Below, one piece after another: positions 51,488 through 60,371 of a stretch of DNA of 64,000 nt. This DNA is from JBGNFV01 sp049645705 (GTDB lineage: Bacteria > Bacteroidota > Bacteroidia > Cytophagales > Cyclobacteriaceae). How positions within the stretch are numbered: the first letter of the stretch is position 1; each line of letters starts with the position of its first letter. Location of the stretch: the NCBI GenBank assembly GCA_049645705.1, contig JBARUK010000008.1:3026-67025 (forward strand). Direction: 5' to 3'. Below the pieces are notes generated by a model. It was not told the DNA's origin and ran no database searches. It saw only the letters and a program-made list of their open reading frames with translations. Both the position numbers and the translations under genes were made by a program.

Positions 51488-51560
51488 GCCTGTCTATACA
51501 AGGTATGTTCAACGCCTTATTCCCTGCTTTAATAAGTGTTAGGGGAGAAACAAACAAAAA

Positions 51561-51588
51561 AAGGGCTGTTCCGATAGGAACAGCCCTT
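51561..51588 (-). terminator. intrinsic terminator
   Basis: AAGGGCTGTTCC and GGAACAGCCCTT around GATA, T run on the minus strand; it ends the transcript from 52030. Confidence 0.8.
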
Positions 51589-51610
51589 AATACGGTTGGG
51601 ATCGCTTCCA

Positions 51611-52030
51611 TTAGTTGAATGCGTATCCTACTGATATTTGTACAACACCATTCTTGGCATCTATAGACTCGCCTTCTTCGAATATGTCGGTAAGACCAAG
51701 GTCGTATCCGGCAGATATGATCAGGCCACTCTCTAGCTGATAACCAACTCCACCGTTAATTCCCAGCATAAGCGTGCTCAGGTCTTCAGTTTCTCCACCA
51801 ATGTTGATACCAACTCTGGGGCCGAAGAATACGTTGAATCCATCGCTTACATAGTATCTGAAAAGAACAGGTACATCAATGTAAAAGAGTCTATTAGATG
51901 TTTCGAAATCTAGTCCTGAATCCTCATAATCAGCCGTAAAACCTTTTACAGAACAGGCCCTAGGTTTTCCATACAGGTAGCCTACGGTTATTTCCGGTAT
52001 TGATCTTCCGTCAATCGTACTATTCAGCAC
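51611..52030 (-). pseudogene. 5'-truncated outer-membrane beta-barrel protein
   Basis: The frame encodes a beta-barrel C-terminal part: RLFYIDVPVLFRYYVSDGFNVFFGPRVGINIGG, GINGGVGYQLESGLIISAGYDLGLTD and a terminal VVQISVGYAFN, as in PorT-like outer-membrane proteins. The frame begins only with a GTG at 52030, a TGA lies six codons upstream, and no signal peptide can be built. The family normally has a signal and 60 or more further residues. It is probably the remains of a truncated gene. Its 3' terminator is intact. Confidence 0.6.
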
Positions 52031-52096
52031 ATAATCATATCTTTTTCACTGATAAATACCGGAATTATAGGCGATAAGTATTGAAGGGAACAAAAA

Positions 52097-52120
52097 AAAG
52101 CCACCCCAGTGGGTGGCTTT
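52097..52120 (-). terminator. intrinsic terminator of sucC
   Basis: AAAGCCACCC and GGGTGGCTTT around CAGT; T run on the minus strand. Confidence 0.85.
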
Positions 52121-52149
52121 AAAATTGTATATGTAGAGTGAAAGATTGT

Positions 52150-53361
52150 TTAGGCGAGTGCCTCTTCTACTCTTTCGGCTGCATCCTTAAGTAGGATAGC
52201 GCTCTTTACTTTCAAGCCGCTTTCCTCGATTATTTTGGCACCCTCTTCGGCATTTGTACCCTGAAGGCGTACAATGATAGGCACATCGATATTACCGATC
52301 TTCTTGTAGGCTTCTACCACGCCATTGGCTACGCGGTCGCAACGTACAATACCACCGAAGATATTAATAAGAATGGCTTTTACATTAGGATCCTGAAGAA
52401 TGATACGGAAGCCATTTTCTACCGTCTCGGCATTGGCTCCGCCTCCTACGTCCAGGAAGTTGGCAGGCTCACCGCCGCTGAGCTTAATGATATCCATGGT
52501 AGCCATAGCAAGACCGGCACCATTTACCATACAGCCTACGTTGCCGTCCAGTTTCACGTAGTTAAGTCCGCTTTTTCCGGCTTCTACTTCCAAAGGATCT
52601 TCTTCGGAGACGTCGCGAAGCTCAGCAAGGCCTTTATGACGGAACAATGCATTATCGTCCAGGTCTACCTTGGCATCTACGGCCATGATCTTATTGTCGC
52701 TGGTTTTCAGGACAGGGTTGATCTCAAACATAGATGAATCGGAAGACTCATATGCTTTATAAAGAGACATGACAAACTTCACCATCTCTTTGAAAGCAGT
52801 ACCTTCCAGTCTGAGGGCAAAGGCGATCTTGCGCGCCTGGAAGCCCTGCAGGCCTACAGCAGGGTCTATCCACTCTTTTACGATCTTTTCAGGAGACTTC
52901 TCGGCTACTTCCTCGATGTCCATACCTCCTTCGGTAGAGGCCATGATCACCGGCTGGCTCTTATCACGGTCAAGCAGGATACCCATGTAGTATTCCTTAG
53001 GCTCATTCTCACCTGGATAGTACACATCCTGTGCGATAAGCACCTTATTGACCTTTTTGCCTTCTTCACCAGTTTGCTTGGTTACCAGCGTGCCGCCCAG
53101 GATAGCTTTTGCCTTATCGGCCACTTCACTAAGGCTTTTGGCCAGGACCACACCGTTTGAGCCGGTCTCTTTGACCTTGCCCTTTCCGCGGCCACCTGCA
53201 TGTATCTGTGCTTTGATGACATACCAGTCCGTACCTGTTTCTGCGTGTAGCTGTTTGGCAGCTTCTTCGGCTTTCTGGGCATTGTCGGCTACGATGCCTT
53301 CCTGCACGCGAACACCGTAAGACTTCAGTATCTCTTTCGCTTGATATTCGTGTATGTTCAT
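52150..53361 (-). CDS. sucC: succinyl-CoA ligase (ADP-forming) beta subunit
   Basis: A 403-residue protein, the usual length. It begins MNIHEYQAKEILKSYGVRVQEG and has the ATP-grasp parts WYVIKAQIHAGGRGKG, DKSQPVIMASTEGGMDIEEVAEKSPEKI, SMFEINPVL, and the C-terminal flavodoxin-like domain (NFLDVGGGANAETV, ILINIFGGIVRCDRVANGVVEA). Reaction: substrate-level phosphorylation from succinyl-CoA in the citric acid cycle. The alpha subunit gene is not adjacent. Monocistronic. Confidence 0.96.
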   Translation of the reverse strand: MNIHEYQAKEILKSYGVRVQEGIVADNAQKAEEAAKQLHAETGTDWYVIKAQIHAGGRGKGKVKETGSNGVVLAKSLSEVADKAKAILGGTLVTKQTGEEGKKVNKVLIAQDVYYPGENEPKEYYMGILLDRDKSQPVIMASTEGGMDIEEVAEKSPEKIVKEWIDPAVGLQGFQARKIAFALRLEGTAFKEMVKFVMSLYKAYESSDSSMFEINPVLKTSDNKIMAVDAKVDLDDNALFRHKGLAELRDVSEEDPLEVEAGKSGLNYVKLDGNVGCMVNGAGLAMATMDIIKLSGGEPANFLDVGGGANAETVENGFRIILQDPNVKAILINIFGGIVRCDRVANGVVEAYKKIGNIDVPIIVRLQGTNAEEGAKIIEESGLKVKSAILLKDAAERVEEALA

Positions 53362-53443
53362 TCCGGGTAAAAAATTTTTGCACGAATGTACAGGTTTATG
53401 CCTTTTATCGCAAACGTGTTCGCAACACCTGCACGCATAGCTC

Positions 53444-53476
53444 TTGACAGGCTTATGGAATTATTTTGTATGTTTG
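53444..53476 (+). promoter_or_regulatory. Bacteroidota-type promoter upstream of lolD-like gene
   Basis: TTG at 53444-53446, 22 bases, TATGTTTG at 53469-53476. The start codon is 43 bases downstream at 53520. Confidence 0.6.
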
Positions 53477-53519
53477 GCGCCTGAAGGCAGATACTGGCCT
53501 TATCCGAACAAAGGAAACT

Positions 53520-54173
53520 ATGTTGACTGCTAAAGATATCTACAAAAGTTATAGCCACCTTCAGGTTCTGAAGGGGATAGATATACATATTAATAAAGGT
53601 GAGGTTGCCAGTATCGTAGGAGCCTCCGGGGCAGGTAAGAGCACACTGTTGCACATACTGGGTACCCTGGATAAGGCCGATAAGGGAAGCATACACTACG
53701 ATGGACGGGATATATCAGGACTGGGTAAGACTCAGCTGGCCAGGTTCAGAAATGAAAAGATCGGCTTTATATTTCAGTTTCATAATCTGCTGCCTGAGTT
53801 TACAGCCGTAGAGAATGTCTCCATACCAGGCTATATAGGCAAGCGGCCTGAAAAGGCAGTGTCCGAACGTGCCAGGCAATTGCTTGGTTTTTTGGGGCTG
53901 CAGGACAGGCTGGACCATAAGCCCTCGCAGCTAAGTGGTGGCGAGCAGCAGCGGGTGGCAGTAGCGCGCTCGCTGATTAATAATCCGGCAATAGTATTTG
54001 CCGATGAGCCGAGCGGCAACCTGGATAGTAAGAGCGCCGAAGCACTCCATAAGTTATTTTTCAGGCTGCGTGACGAGTTCGGTCAGACCTTCGTAATTGT
54101 GACACACAACGAAGAGCTGGCCCATATGGCAGACAGGATGCTAACTATGCGCGACGGCAAGATGGAGATCTAG
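53520..54173 (+). CDS. lolD: LolD-type ABC transporter ATP-binding protein
   Basis: The start at 53520 (MLTAKDIYKSYSHLQVLKG) follows an AAGGAAA and matches the family; an upstream start at 53466 adds an unlikely extension inside the promoter. 217 residues. Walker A GASGAGKST (34-42), Q-loop IGFIFQFHNLLPEFTAVENV, signature LSGGEQQRVAVARSL, Walker B IVFADEPSGNLDS and the switch His in IVTHN. The closest match is LolD/MacB-type ATPases, which power lipoprotein release or similar extraction. No permease gene is adjacent, so the partner is encoded elsewhere. The 3' end overlaps the convergent bcp gene by 4 bases. Confidence 0.88.
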   Translation: MLTAKDIYKSYSHLQVLKGIDIHINKGEVASIVGASGAGKSTLLHILGTLDKADKGSIHYDGRDISGLGKTQLARFRNEKIGFIFQFHNLLPEFTAVENVSIPGYIGKRPEKAVSERARQLLGFLGLQDRLDHKPSQLSGGEQQRVAVARSLINNPAIVFADEPSGNLDSKSAEALHKLFFRLRDEFGQTFVIVTHNEELAHMADRMLTMRDGKMEI

Positions 54174-54616
54174 CTCAGCCGACCGAGCATTTGACTGATA
54201 TGCTTTTCGGCACCGAACATATCTTCGTACACGGCCGCGATAGTCATGTCCGTATTGATGAGATAGGTAATACGGCGGGGTAGCTTCACTACGGGAATCA
54301 GCGCTTTAAATTGCTTGGCTACCGAGCCGCTCCTGTCAGATAGCAGTTCGAAGGGGAGGTCATGGTGCTTCTGAAATTTGTGGTGTGTCTCAATAGTGTC
54401 GCGGCTGATGCCGACCACTGTGACCTTTAAATTTTTGAAAGCAGAGAATTCGTCTCTGAAAGAACATGCCTCGCGTGTGCAGGCAGGTGTGAAGTCTTTT
54501 GGATAAAAATAAAGAACTATAGGGTTGTTCTCTACGTTTTGCCTTAGATTGAATGTCTTCCCGCTGGTTGACGGTAACGAAAAATCTGGTGCGGGGTCTT
54601 TAACTCTTAGAGGCAT
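54170..54616 (-). CDS. bcp: thiol peroxidase of the Bcp/AhpC-TSA family
   Basis: A 148-residue peroxiredoxin. Peroxidatic Cys46 and resolving Cys51 lie in FYPKDFTPACTREACSFRD, the Bcp arrangement, and VVGISRDTIETHHKFQKHHDLPFELLSD is the conserved middle. Reaction: thiol-dependent peroxide reduction in the cytoplasm. Its end overlaps the convergent lolD-like gene by 4 bases. Confidence 0.92.
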   Translation of the reverse strand: MPLRVKDPAPDFSLPSTSGKTFNLRQNVENNPIVLYFYPKDFTPACTREACSFRDEFSAFKNLKVTVVGISRDTIETHHKFQKHHDLPFELLSDRSGSVAKQFKALIPVVKLPRRITYLINTDMTIAAVYEDMFGAEKHISQMLGRLS

Positions 54617-54761
54617 GTGATTTATTTAAACATTTGAGGGCAGAGACTAATTATATGCTTTTCGGCTATAATTCTTAATTTAGCAGGAACTTTTATTTCC
54701 TGATAAGTAAAAAATGGTTTTTGAACCTTAAAACGATACTTTTTTCAGGCATTGCCGCTAT

Positions 54762-56120
54762 ATGGATATTCAAGGAAAAAAAATTCTTCTTGTAGAAGAT
54801 GAACCTCATTTACGTAGTTTACTAGCCAAGATTTTAAGTCTCGAAGGATTTAAGGTAGAATCTGCCGGTGATCTTGCTTCAGGCAGAGAATTACTGAAGC
54901 AGATCGATCCTTACCTGCTTATCACGGATGTTAAGCTACCCGACGGCAATGGCATTGACTTTACTAAGGAAGTAAAAGCGACCTATCCGCTAACTGAGAT
55001 CATTGTACTTACGGCCTACGGAAATGTAAAAGATGGGGTGCGGGCCATGAAGCTTGGCGCATTCGATTACCTGACCAAAGGAGACGGAGACGAGAAGTTG
55101 CCCCTGGTAGCAGCCAAAGGAATAGAGAAGTCGGTAATGAACCGGCAACTTCGTGAACTGGAGCACAGGCTGGAGAGCAAGTCCAGCTTTGCCAAGATCA
55201 TAGGCAAGAGTCAGCCCGTGAACCAGATGATCGAGCTGGCAAAGAAAGTGGCGGTTACCGATACGACTGTCTTACTATTGGGCGATACAGGTACGGGTAA
55301 GGAGCTATTGGCAGAAGCCATTCACCTTGCCAGCCGCAGACGCAAAGGGCCTTTTATAGCCATTAACTGTGCTGCTATCCCGAAGGATCTTCAGGAGAGC
55401 GAGATGTTCGGGCATAAGAAGGGGGCATTTACCGGTGCTAACAGTGATAAGAAAGGGTATTTCGAAGTAGCCAACCAGGGCACCATTTTCCTGGACGAAC
55501 TTGGCGAGATGAACCCTGACCTGCAGGCTAAATTGCTTAGAGCCCTGGAAAACCGCATGATCAACAGGGTAGGGGATACAACTCCTATACCTATAGATGT
55601 ACGGATAGTGGCGGCCACTAATAAAGAGCTTATAGAGAACAAACCGGACAATGAGTTCCGCAAAGACCTTTATTACAGGCTGAGTGCCTTTACTATTAAG
55701 CTCCCCAGCCTGAAAGAACGACGGGATGACATCAACCTGCTGGCGCTCAGTTTTCTCACGTACCAGTCCGGCAGGCTCAATAAGCAGGTGACTGGCATGA
55801 GCCGTGATTTTATCCATGCGCTCAGGGCTTACGACTGGCCGGGCAATATTCGTGAGCTTAAGAATGTTATAGAAAGAGCAGTTATCCTTTCTGATGATGA
55901 TGAGCTCAACTATGATGTGCTCCCGGCTGAGATCAAAGAAAAACTTAGCGTGAGCGGGGACTCTGGGACTGCGATGAATGTAGAGCTAAAGACAATAGAG
56001 AAACAGCATATACTCAAAGTGCTTGATATGGTGGAAGGGAACAAAAGCGAAGCCGCCAAGCGTCTCGATATTGGGCTGGCTACCTTATATAGAAAACTGA
56101 AGGAGTACGGCCTCGACTGA
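54762..56120 (+). CDS. NtrC-family sigma-54 response regulator
   Basis: A 452-residue protein. Receiver domain: LLVEDE, phosphorylation site Asp56 (LITDVKLPDGNG), Thr in VLTAYG. The Lys expected near residue 106 lies in LTKGDGDEK. Sigma-54 AAA domain: Walker A GDTGTGKE (174-181), GAFTGA (221-226), Walker B TIFLDELGEM (from 241), NIRELKNVIERAV. A Fis-type HTH ends the protein (KSEAAKRLDIGLATLYRKLKEYGL). Role: activates sigma-54 promoters on phosphorylation. The cognate kinase follows after 30 bases. Confidence 0.93.
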   Translation: MDIQGKKILLVEDEPHLRSLLAKILSLEGFKVESAGDLASGRELLKQIDPYLLITDVKLPDGNGIDFTKEVKATYPLTEIIVLTAYGNVKDGVRAMKLGAFDYLTKGDGDEKLPLVAAKGIEKSVMNRQLRELEHRLESKSSFAKIIGKSQPVNQMIELAKKVAVTDTTVLLLGDTGTGKELLAEAIHLASRRRKGPFIAINCAAIPKDLQESEMFGHKKGAFTGANSDKKGYFEVANQGTIFLDELGEMNPDLQAKLLRALENRMINRVGDTTPIPIDVRIVAATNKELIENKPDNEFRKDLYYRLSAFTIKLPSLKERRDDINLLALSFLTYQSGRLNKQVTGMSRDFIHALRAYDWPGNIRELKNVIERAVILSDDDELNYDVLPAEIKEKLSVSGDSGTAMNVELKTIEKQHILKVLDMVEGNKSEAAKRLDIGLATLYRKLKEYGLD

Positions 56121-56150
56121 TAAGATTTTTTAAACTAGGTAAGTTTCTTT

Positions 56151-58022
56151 ATGAAGCTAAAGACCCAGATACATGTAGGTTACTTTTTTATAGTAGCATT
56201 GGCTATTATTCTGACTGTAGTGTTCGGGTATTATCTTGAAAGGCTGGGAAAAGCCTCCGATGATATTCTGAATGTTCACTACCGTAGTGTGAAAGCCGGG
56301 GAAGAACTGTTGCAGTCACTTTCCAAAATGGAGCAGGTATTCGTCAAATACGCCGTGGGGGACGACTATGGTAAAAATGCCTCCAAAGAAACGCTATACC
56401 GCGAAAAGCGGATATTCCAAAGCAACCTGGCTATTTTGGAATCCTCTCTTGACGATGGCCCTGAAACTGAACTTCTCCAGCGGACAAAGGCTGAGTGGGA
56501 GGCATTTATCCCGTATCTGTGGGATCCTGATACGGTGATGAATAACCCGCTCCGGTATATGGCGGACATCCAGTACAAGAGCCAGAGCATCCAGGAGTAT
56601 ATCCGCGAGATAGTGAACCTGAACCACGCGGCTCTCAGTGAAAACAGCCAGCGCAGCCAGGATATCTACTATAGCGCACGTACATATATGGTGCTCATAG
56701 TCGCCCTGCTTATCATTATATCGGGGCTGGCGGCCTATTTTATTCCCTTGCGGATCATGCAGCCGGTAGATAAGCTGATGAGGATGAACATGAAGCTCTC
56801 ATCAGGTAAGTACGGGCACCGTATTAAAGATCTGCCTAATAATGAATTGGGCGAACTGATCAGGGCCTTTAACGATACCTCTGTGAAACTGGCGGCCTAC
56901 GAAGCCAGTAACGTTAGCGAAATCAACGCTCAGAAAGGCCGGATCGAAAGTATTATCAGAAGCCTGAAGGAAGGTCTGGTTATCCTCGATGAGAACAAGG
57001 AGATCATCCTGGTAAATAATGTGGCGGGTAATATCATGGGTACGGATGAAAAAGAACTCACCGGACATACATTTGCTACGCTGGCCTCTGAAAATATAGT
57101 GGCAGACCATCTGCATAAAGAGCTGGGACATTTCGAACAAAACTATCTTGGTAAGACCCCTCCCCGGTCAGAGGACAACTTCCTCAGAATACTGAATAAA
57201 GACGGAGAGTACGAGTTTTATGCCAAGGACATAACCCGCGTTTACAATAGTGACAAGAGTAGTGACAACAAGTTTGTCGGCTACATCATCACACTCAAAG
57301 ATGTCACCTCGTTTAAGAACAACGACGAGACCAAGACCAACTTCATTGCTACGGTTTCTCATGAGCTTAAGACGCCCCTGTCAGCCATGAACATGAGCAT
57401 GATGCTGCTGCTGGATGAACGCTTCGGTACGCTTAATGATGAGCAGAGCAACATAGCCAAGTCCATGCGTAAAGAGATCAAGCGCCTTATCAAAATGGTA
57501 TCCGAACTACTGGACCTGTCGCAGGTAGAGTCCGGGCACATGGATCTGGAAAAGGAAATGATCAGTCCCGGCTTGCTGGTGGAGTATGCTAAGGTCCCCC
57601 TTGAGCCTTACCTTTCCGAGAAAAAGGTAAGGCTGGATATCTATGTGGAAGATGACCTGCCTGAAGTAAACGTGGATTCGGATAAGGTAAGCTGGGTACT
57701 GAATAACTTCCTGAGCAATGCAATTCGCTATTCTCCTGATAACAGCCTGATAAAGGTGGAAGTGGTCAAAAATACGGGATACATCGAGTTTTCAGTTAAA
57801 GACAACGGACCCGGTATCGAGGAAAAGAATAAGCCCAGATTATTCAAGAAATTTGTTCAGATAGATAAAAAGCAGACCGGTCTCGGCCTTGGTCTGGCTA
57901 TTAGTAAGGAGATAATCCAGGTACATGAAGGCGAAATAGGTGTAGACAGTAAAACAGGAGAGGGCAGCCGCTTCTACTTCCGTATCCCTTTTGAACTGGT
58001 ACACTCCTATATATCCCAATAA
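56151..58022 (+). CDS. sensor histidine kinase (HAMP-PAS-HisKA)
   Basis: A 623-residue protein. Membrane helices at about 9-30 and 183-205 enclose a helical periplasmic sensor. A HAMP domain (about 205-260: IMQPVDKLMRMNMKLSSGKYGHRI) leads to a PAS-like domain (GLVILDENKEIILVNNVAGNIMG). HisKA carries the phosphoacceptor His404 in FIATVSHELKTPLSAM. The ATPase domain has NNFLSNAIRYSP, VKDNGPGIEE and GLGLGLAISKEI. It is encoded 30 bases after the NtrC-type regulator and is its probable partner; the ligand is unknown. Confidence 0.92.
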   Translation: MKLKTQIHVGYFFIVALAIILTVVFGYYLERLGKASDDILNVHYRSVKAGEELLQSLSKMEQVFVKYAVGDDYGKNASKETLYREKRIFQSNLAILESSLDDGPETELLQRTKAEWEAFIPYLWDPDTVMNNPLRYMADIQYKSQSIQEYIREIVNLNHAALSENSQRSQDIYYSARTYMVLIVALLIIISGLAAYFIPLRIMQPVDKLMRMNMKLSSGKYGHRIKDLPNNELGELIRAFNDTSVKLAAYEASNVSEINAQKGRIESIIRSLKEGLVILDENKEIILVNNVAGNIMGTDEKELTGHTFATLASENIVADHLHKELGHFEQNYLGKTPPRSEDNFLRILNKDGEYEFYAKDITRVYNSDKSSDNKFVGYIITLKDVTSFKNNDETKTNFIATVSHELKTPLSAMNMSMMLLLDERFGTLNDEQSNIAKSMRKEIKRLIKMVSELLDLSQVESGHMDLEKEMISPGLLVEYAKVPLEPYLSEKKVRLDIYVEDDLPEVNVDSDKVSWVLNNFLSNAIRYSPDNSLIKVEVVKNTGYIEFSVKDNGPGIEEKNKPRLFKKFVQIDKKQTGLGLGLAISKEIIQVHEGEIGVDSKTGEGSRFYFRIPFELVHSYISQ

Positions 58023-58184
58023 TCACTTCATTATGACAGTCTTTTTCTCAATTTGAGAATATAAGCGAAGCTTCCTTTTGGTTGATTTTTTTAAAAAAGG
58101 CTGTTTATGACCATTACAGCCTGCCTTCCGGTTCTTTTCATTCTTGTCGCTATTAAATGGCACAGGATGTGCAATAGATAAGAT

Positions 58185-58370
58185 ATGAATGAAGATAGAG
58201 CAAAAGGTAATTGGAACGAGAAGAAGGGTAAGCTGAAGCAGAAATACGGCAACCTTACTGATGACGATCTTACCTATGCTGAAGGAAAGGAAGAAGAGCT
58301 ATACGGAAAACTTCAGAAGAAACTTGGCAAGTCCAAAGATGAAGTTAAGAAGATAGTTGACGATATATAA
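58185..58370 (+). CDS. CsbD family stress protein
   Basis: A 61-residue hydrophilic, Lys/Glu/Gly-rich protein. RAKGNWNEKKGKLKQKYGNLTDDDLTYAEGKEEELYGKLQKKLGKSKDEVKKIV is a clear CsbD sequence. Family role: general stress response, mechanism unknown. Monocistronic. Confidence 0.9.
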   Translation: MNEDRAKGNWNEKKGKLKQKYGNLTDDDLTYAEGKEEELYGKLQKKLGKSKDEVKKIVDDI

Positions 58371-58512
58371 GATATTAAGTGCCTATATTTTTTGAACTGC
58401 ATTTTTTGTAAACAGGCACTATACATTTTTTAGACTGACTAGTTTTTCGATTTAGATTGATATACAGTCAAAATAAATTATTGTAGATTTTTTCATGTTT
58501 ATTTAGGTTCAG

Positions 58513-58544
58513 GGTGTCGGATTTAAAACCGGCACCTTTTTTTT
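58513..58544 (+). terminator. intrinsic terminator
   Basis: GGTGTCGG and CCGGCACC (one wobble) around ATTTAAAA, followed by eight T. It precedes the EamA gene and could end the csbD transcript. Confidence 0.75.
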
Positions 58545-58592
58545 ATTCCTGATTTTCCTGCCTTACTTGCATCGCATTTTTGACTTGATCCT

Positions 58593-59462
58593 ATGATTTT
58601 ATCCCCTGGCGTCAGGTATATGCTGGTGGCTACCTTTCTCTTCACAACCATGAATGTACTGGTAAAGGCAGTCCCGGATATTCCAGCGGTAGAAATTGTA
58701 TTTTTTCGTTCCTTTATCTCTCTCATCCTTAGTTACGGATTATTAAAACGGGCCCGGGTAAGGGTGCTGGGCAATAATAAGAAATGGCTGATAGCCCGTG
58801 GTGGAGTAGGAGCCATAGCCCTCGTACTATTCTTTATCACATTGCAGAACATTCCTCTCGCCAGTGCGGTAGTTATTCAGTTCCTGTCACCCATATTTAC
58901 TGCCATCATTGGCATTTTTCTGGTAAAAGAGCGCGTCAGAGGCTGGCAGTGGGTATTTTTTGCCGTAGCTTTTGCAGGCATCCTTATCGTACAGGGTTTT
59001 GATCCGCGTATATCCATGCTATATGTCGTTATTGGCATCATCGCTTCGTTGTGCGCAGGCACGGCATACAATATTATCCGTAAGCTGGGCACGTCCGAGC
59101 ACCCCCTGGTAGTAGTTTTCTACTTCCCGCTCGTTACTCTTCCCCTCACGGCCCTGTACTGCCTGTTTGTAGAGTGGCGAATGCCCGAGGGTATCGAGTG
59201 GCTTGTGCTCTTGGGTATAGGTATACTTACCCAGTTTGCCCAGTTGTTTATGACCAAGTCCTACCAGGCAGAAGCAATAAGCAAAGTGGCCAGCCTGAAG
59301 TACATCGGAATTATCTATGCACTTGGCTATGGGTTTATATTCTTCGGTGAGACATTCGACTTAGTAACATATGCAGGTATGGCCCTGGTACTGGCAGGTG
59401 TGGTAGGAAATATGCTGTACACCAGGCGTATGCCTCCTGGGCAATCTTCCAAAGCAGGTTAA
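58593..59462 (+). CDS. DMT/EamA family transporter
   Basis: A 289-residue protein with about ten membrane helices in two EamA halves. Each half has the typical pattern: FLFTTMNVLVKAVPDIPAVEIVFFRSFISL, LPLASAVVIQFLSP-like NIPLASAVVIQFLSPIFTAIIG with a following VKERVRGWQW, and the second repeat ending LKYIGIIYALGYGFIFFGE. Function in the drug/metabolite transporter superfamily; substrate unknown. Confidence 0.87.
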   Translation: MILSPGVRYMLVATFLFTTMNVLVKAVPDIPAVEIVFFRSFISLILSYGLLKRARVRVLGNNKKWLIARGGVGAIALVLFFITLQNIPLASAVVIQFLSPIFTAIIGIFLVKERVRGWQWVFFAVAFAGILIVQGFDPRISMLYVVIGIIASLCAGTAYNIIRKLGTSEHPLVVVFYFPLVTLPLTALYCLFVEWRMPEGIEWLVLLGIGILTQFAQLFMTKSYQAEAISKVASLKYIGIIYALGYGFIFFGETFDLVTYAGMALVLAGVVGNMLYTRRMPPGQSSKAG

Positions 59463-59546
59463 TCTTCTCCTTTCGCTTGCAGAAGGAGCGCGCGTTATTT
59501 AATTTATGTTTTCTGAAAAAGATCTTCATTAAAGCAAACGATACAT

Positions 59547-60290
59547 ATGGCCGGACATAGTAAATGGGCAAATATCAAACGAAGAAAAGGCGCCCAGGAT
59601 GCTAAGAGAGGAAAACTGTTTACCAAACTGATCAAAGAGATCACGGTAGCTGCAAAAGAAGGAGGAGGTGACCCGGATGCCAACCCAAGGCTGCGTCTGG
59701 CTATTCAGAATGCCAAGGGGGCCAATATGCCCAAGGACAACATAGAGCGGGCTGTGAAAAAAGGCGAAGGTGCCGATGGCAACAGCTACCAGGAAGTAAC
59801 CTACGAAGGATACGGCTCTAACGGGGTGGCGGTATTTGTGGAAGCAATGACTGATAACCTGAACCGTACTGTAGCCAGTGTAAGAGCAGCCTACAGCAAG
59901 TACGGAGGCGGCCTGGGTACTAACGGATCCCTGGAGTTCATATTCGATCGCAAGGGCGTATTTACTTTTGCTATGCCTGAGGGCAAGGATGAGGATGAGC
60001 TGACACTGGAGCTGATAGATGCGGGTGCCGAGGAAGTGGAAGTAGACGACGGATACGTGAATGTGACCACGGCCATGGAGGACTTTGGCTCACTGCAGCA
60101 AAAACTGGACGAACTGAATATAGAAGCTGAGACGGCCGACCTGCAGAGGATACCAAATACTACGGTGGACCTGGATGATGAATCATTTGTGAAGGTATAT
60201 AAGCTGGTGGAAGTACTTGAAGACGATGATGATGTGCAGAAGGTATACCACAACATAGAGATAAGCGAAGAGCAAATGGAGATGGTATAA
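59547..60290 (+). CDS. yebC: YebC/PmpR family transcriptional regulator
   Basis: A 247-residue protein that begins MAGHSKWANIKRRKGAQDAKRGKLFTKLIKEI, the diagnostic YebC/TACO1 N-terminus. It contains NAKGANMPKDNIERAVKKG and EVTYEGYGSNGVAVFVEAMTDN. The family includes transcriptional and translational regulators that relieve ribosome stalling at polyproline. Monocistronic. Confidence 0.95.
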   Translation: MAGHSKWANIKRRKGAQDAKRGKLFTKLIKEITVAAKEGGGDPDANPRLRLAIQNAKGANMPKDNIERAVKKGEGADGNSYQEVTYEGYGSNGVAVFVEAMTDNLNRTVASVRAAYSKYGGGLGTNGSLEFIFDRKGVFTFAMPEGKDEDELTLELIDAGAEEVEVDDGYVNVTTAMEDFGSLQQKLDELNIEAETADLQRIPNTTVDLDDESFVKVYKLVEVLEDDDDVQKVYHNIEISEEQMEMV

Positions 60291-60371
60291 GTCGCCATAT
60301 GTACTTTTAGTCGCCGGACACGGGCATTATTCCTGAACTCCCGGTATGTATCCATCAAACCGATTACTTCT

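Noticed and set aside
53466..53519. Upstream start of the LolD-like protein
   Set aside because: It overlaps the promoter element; the family N-terminus begins at 53520.
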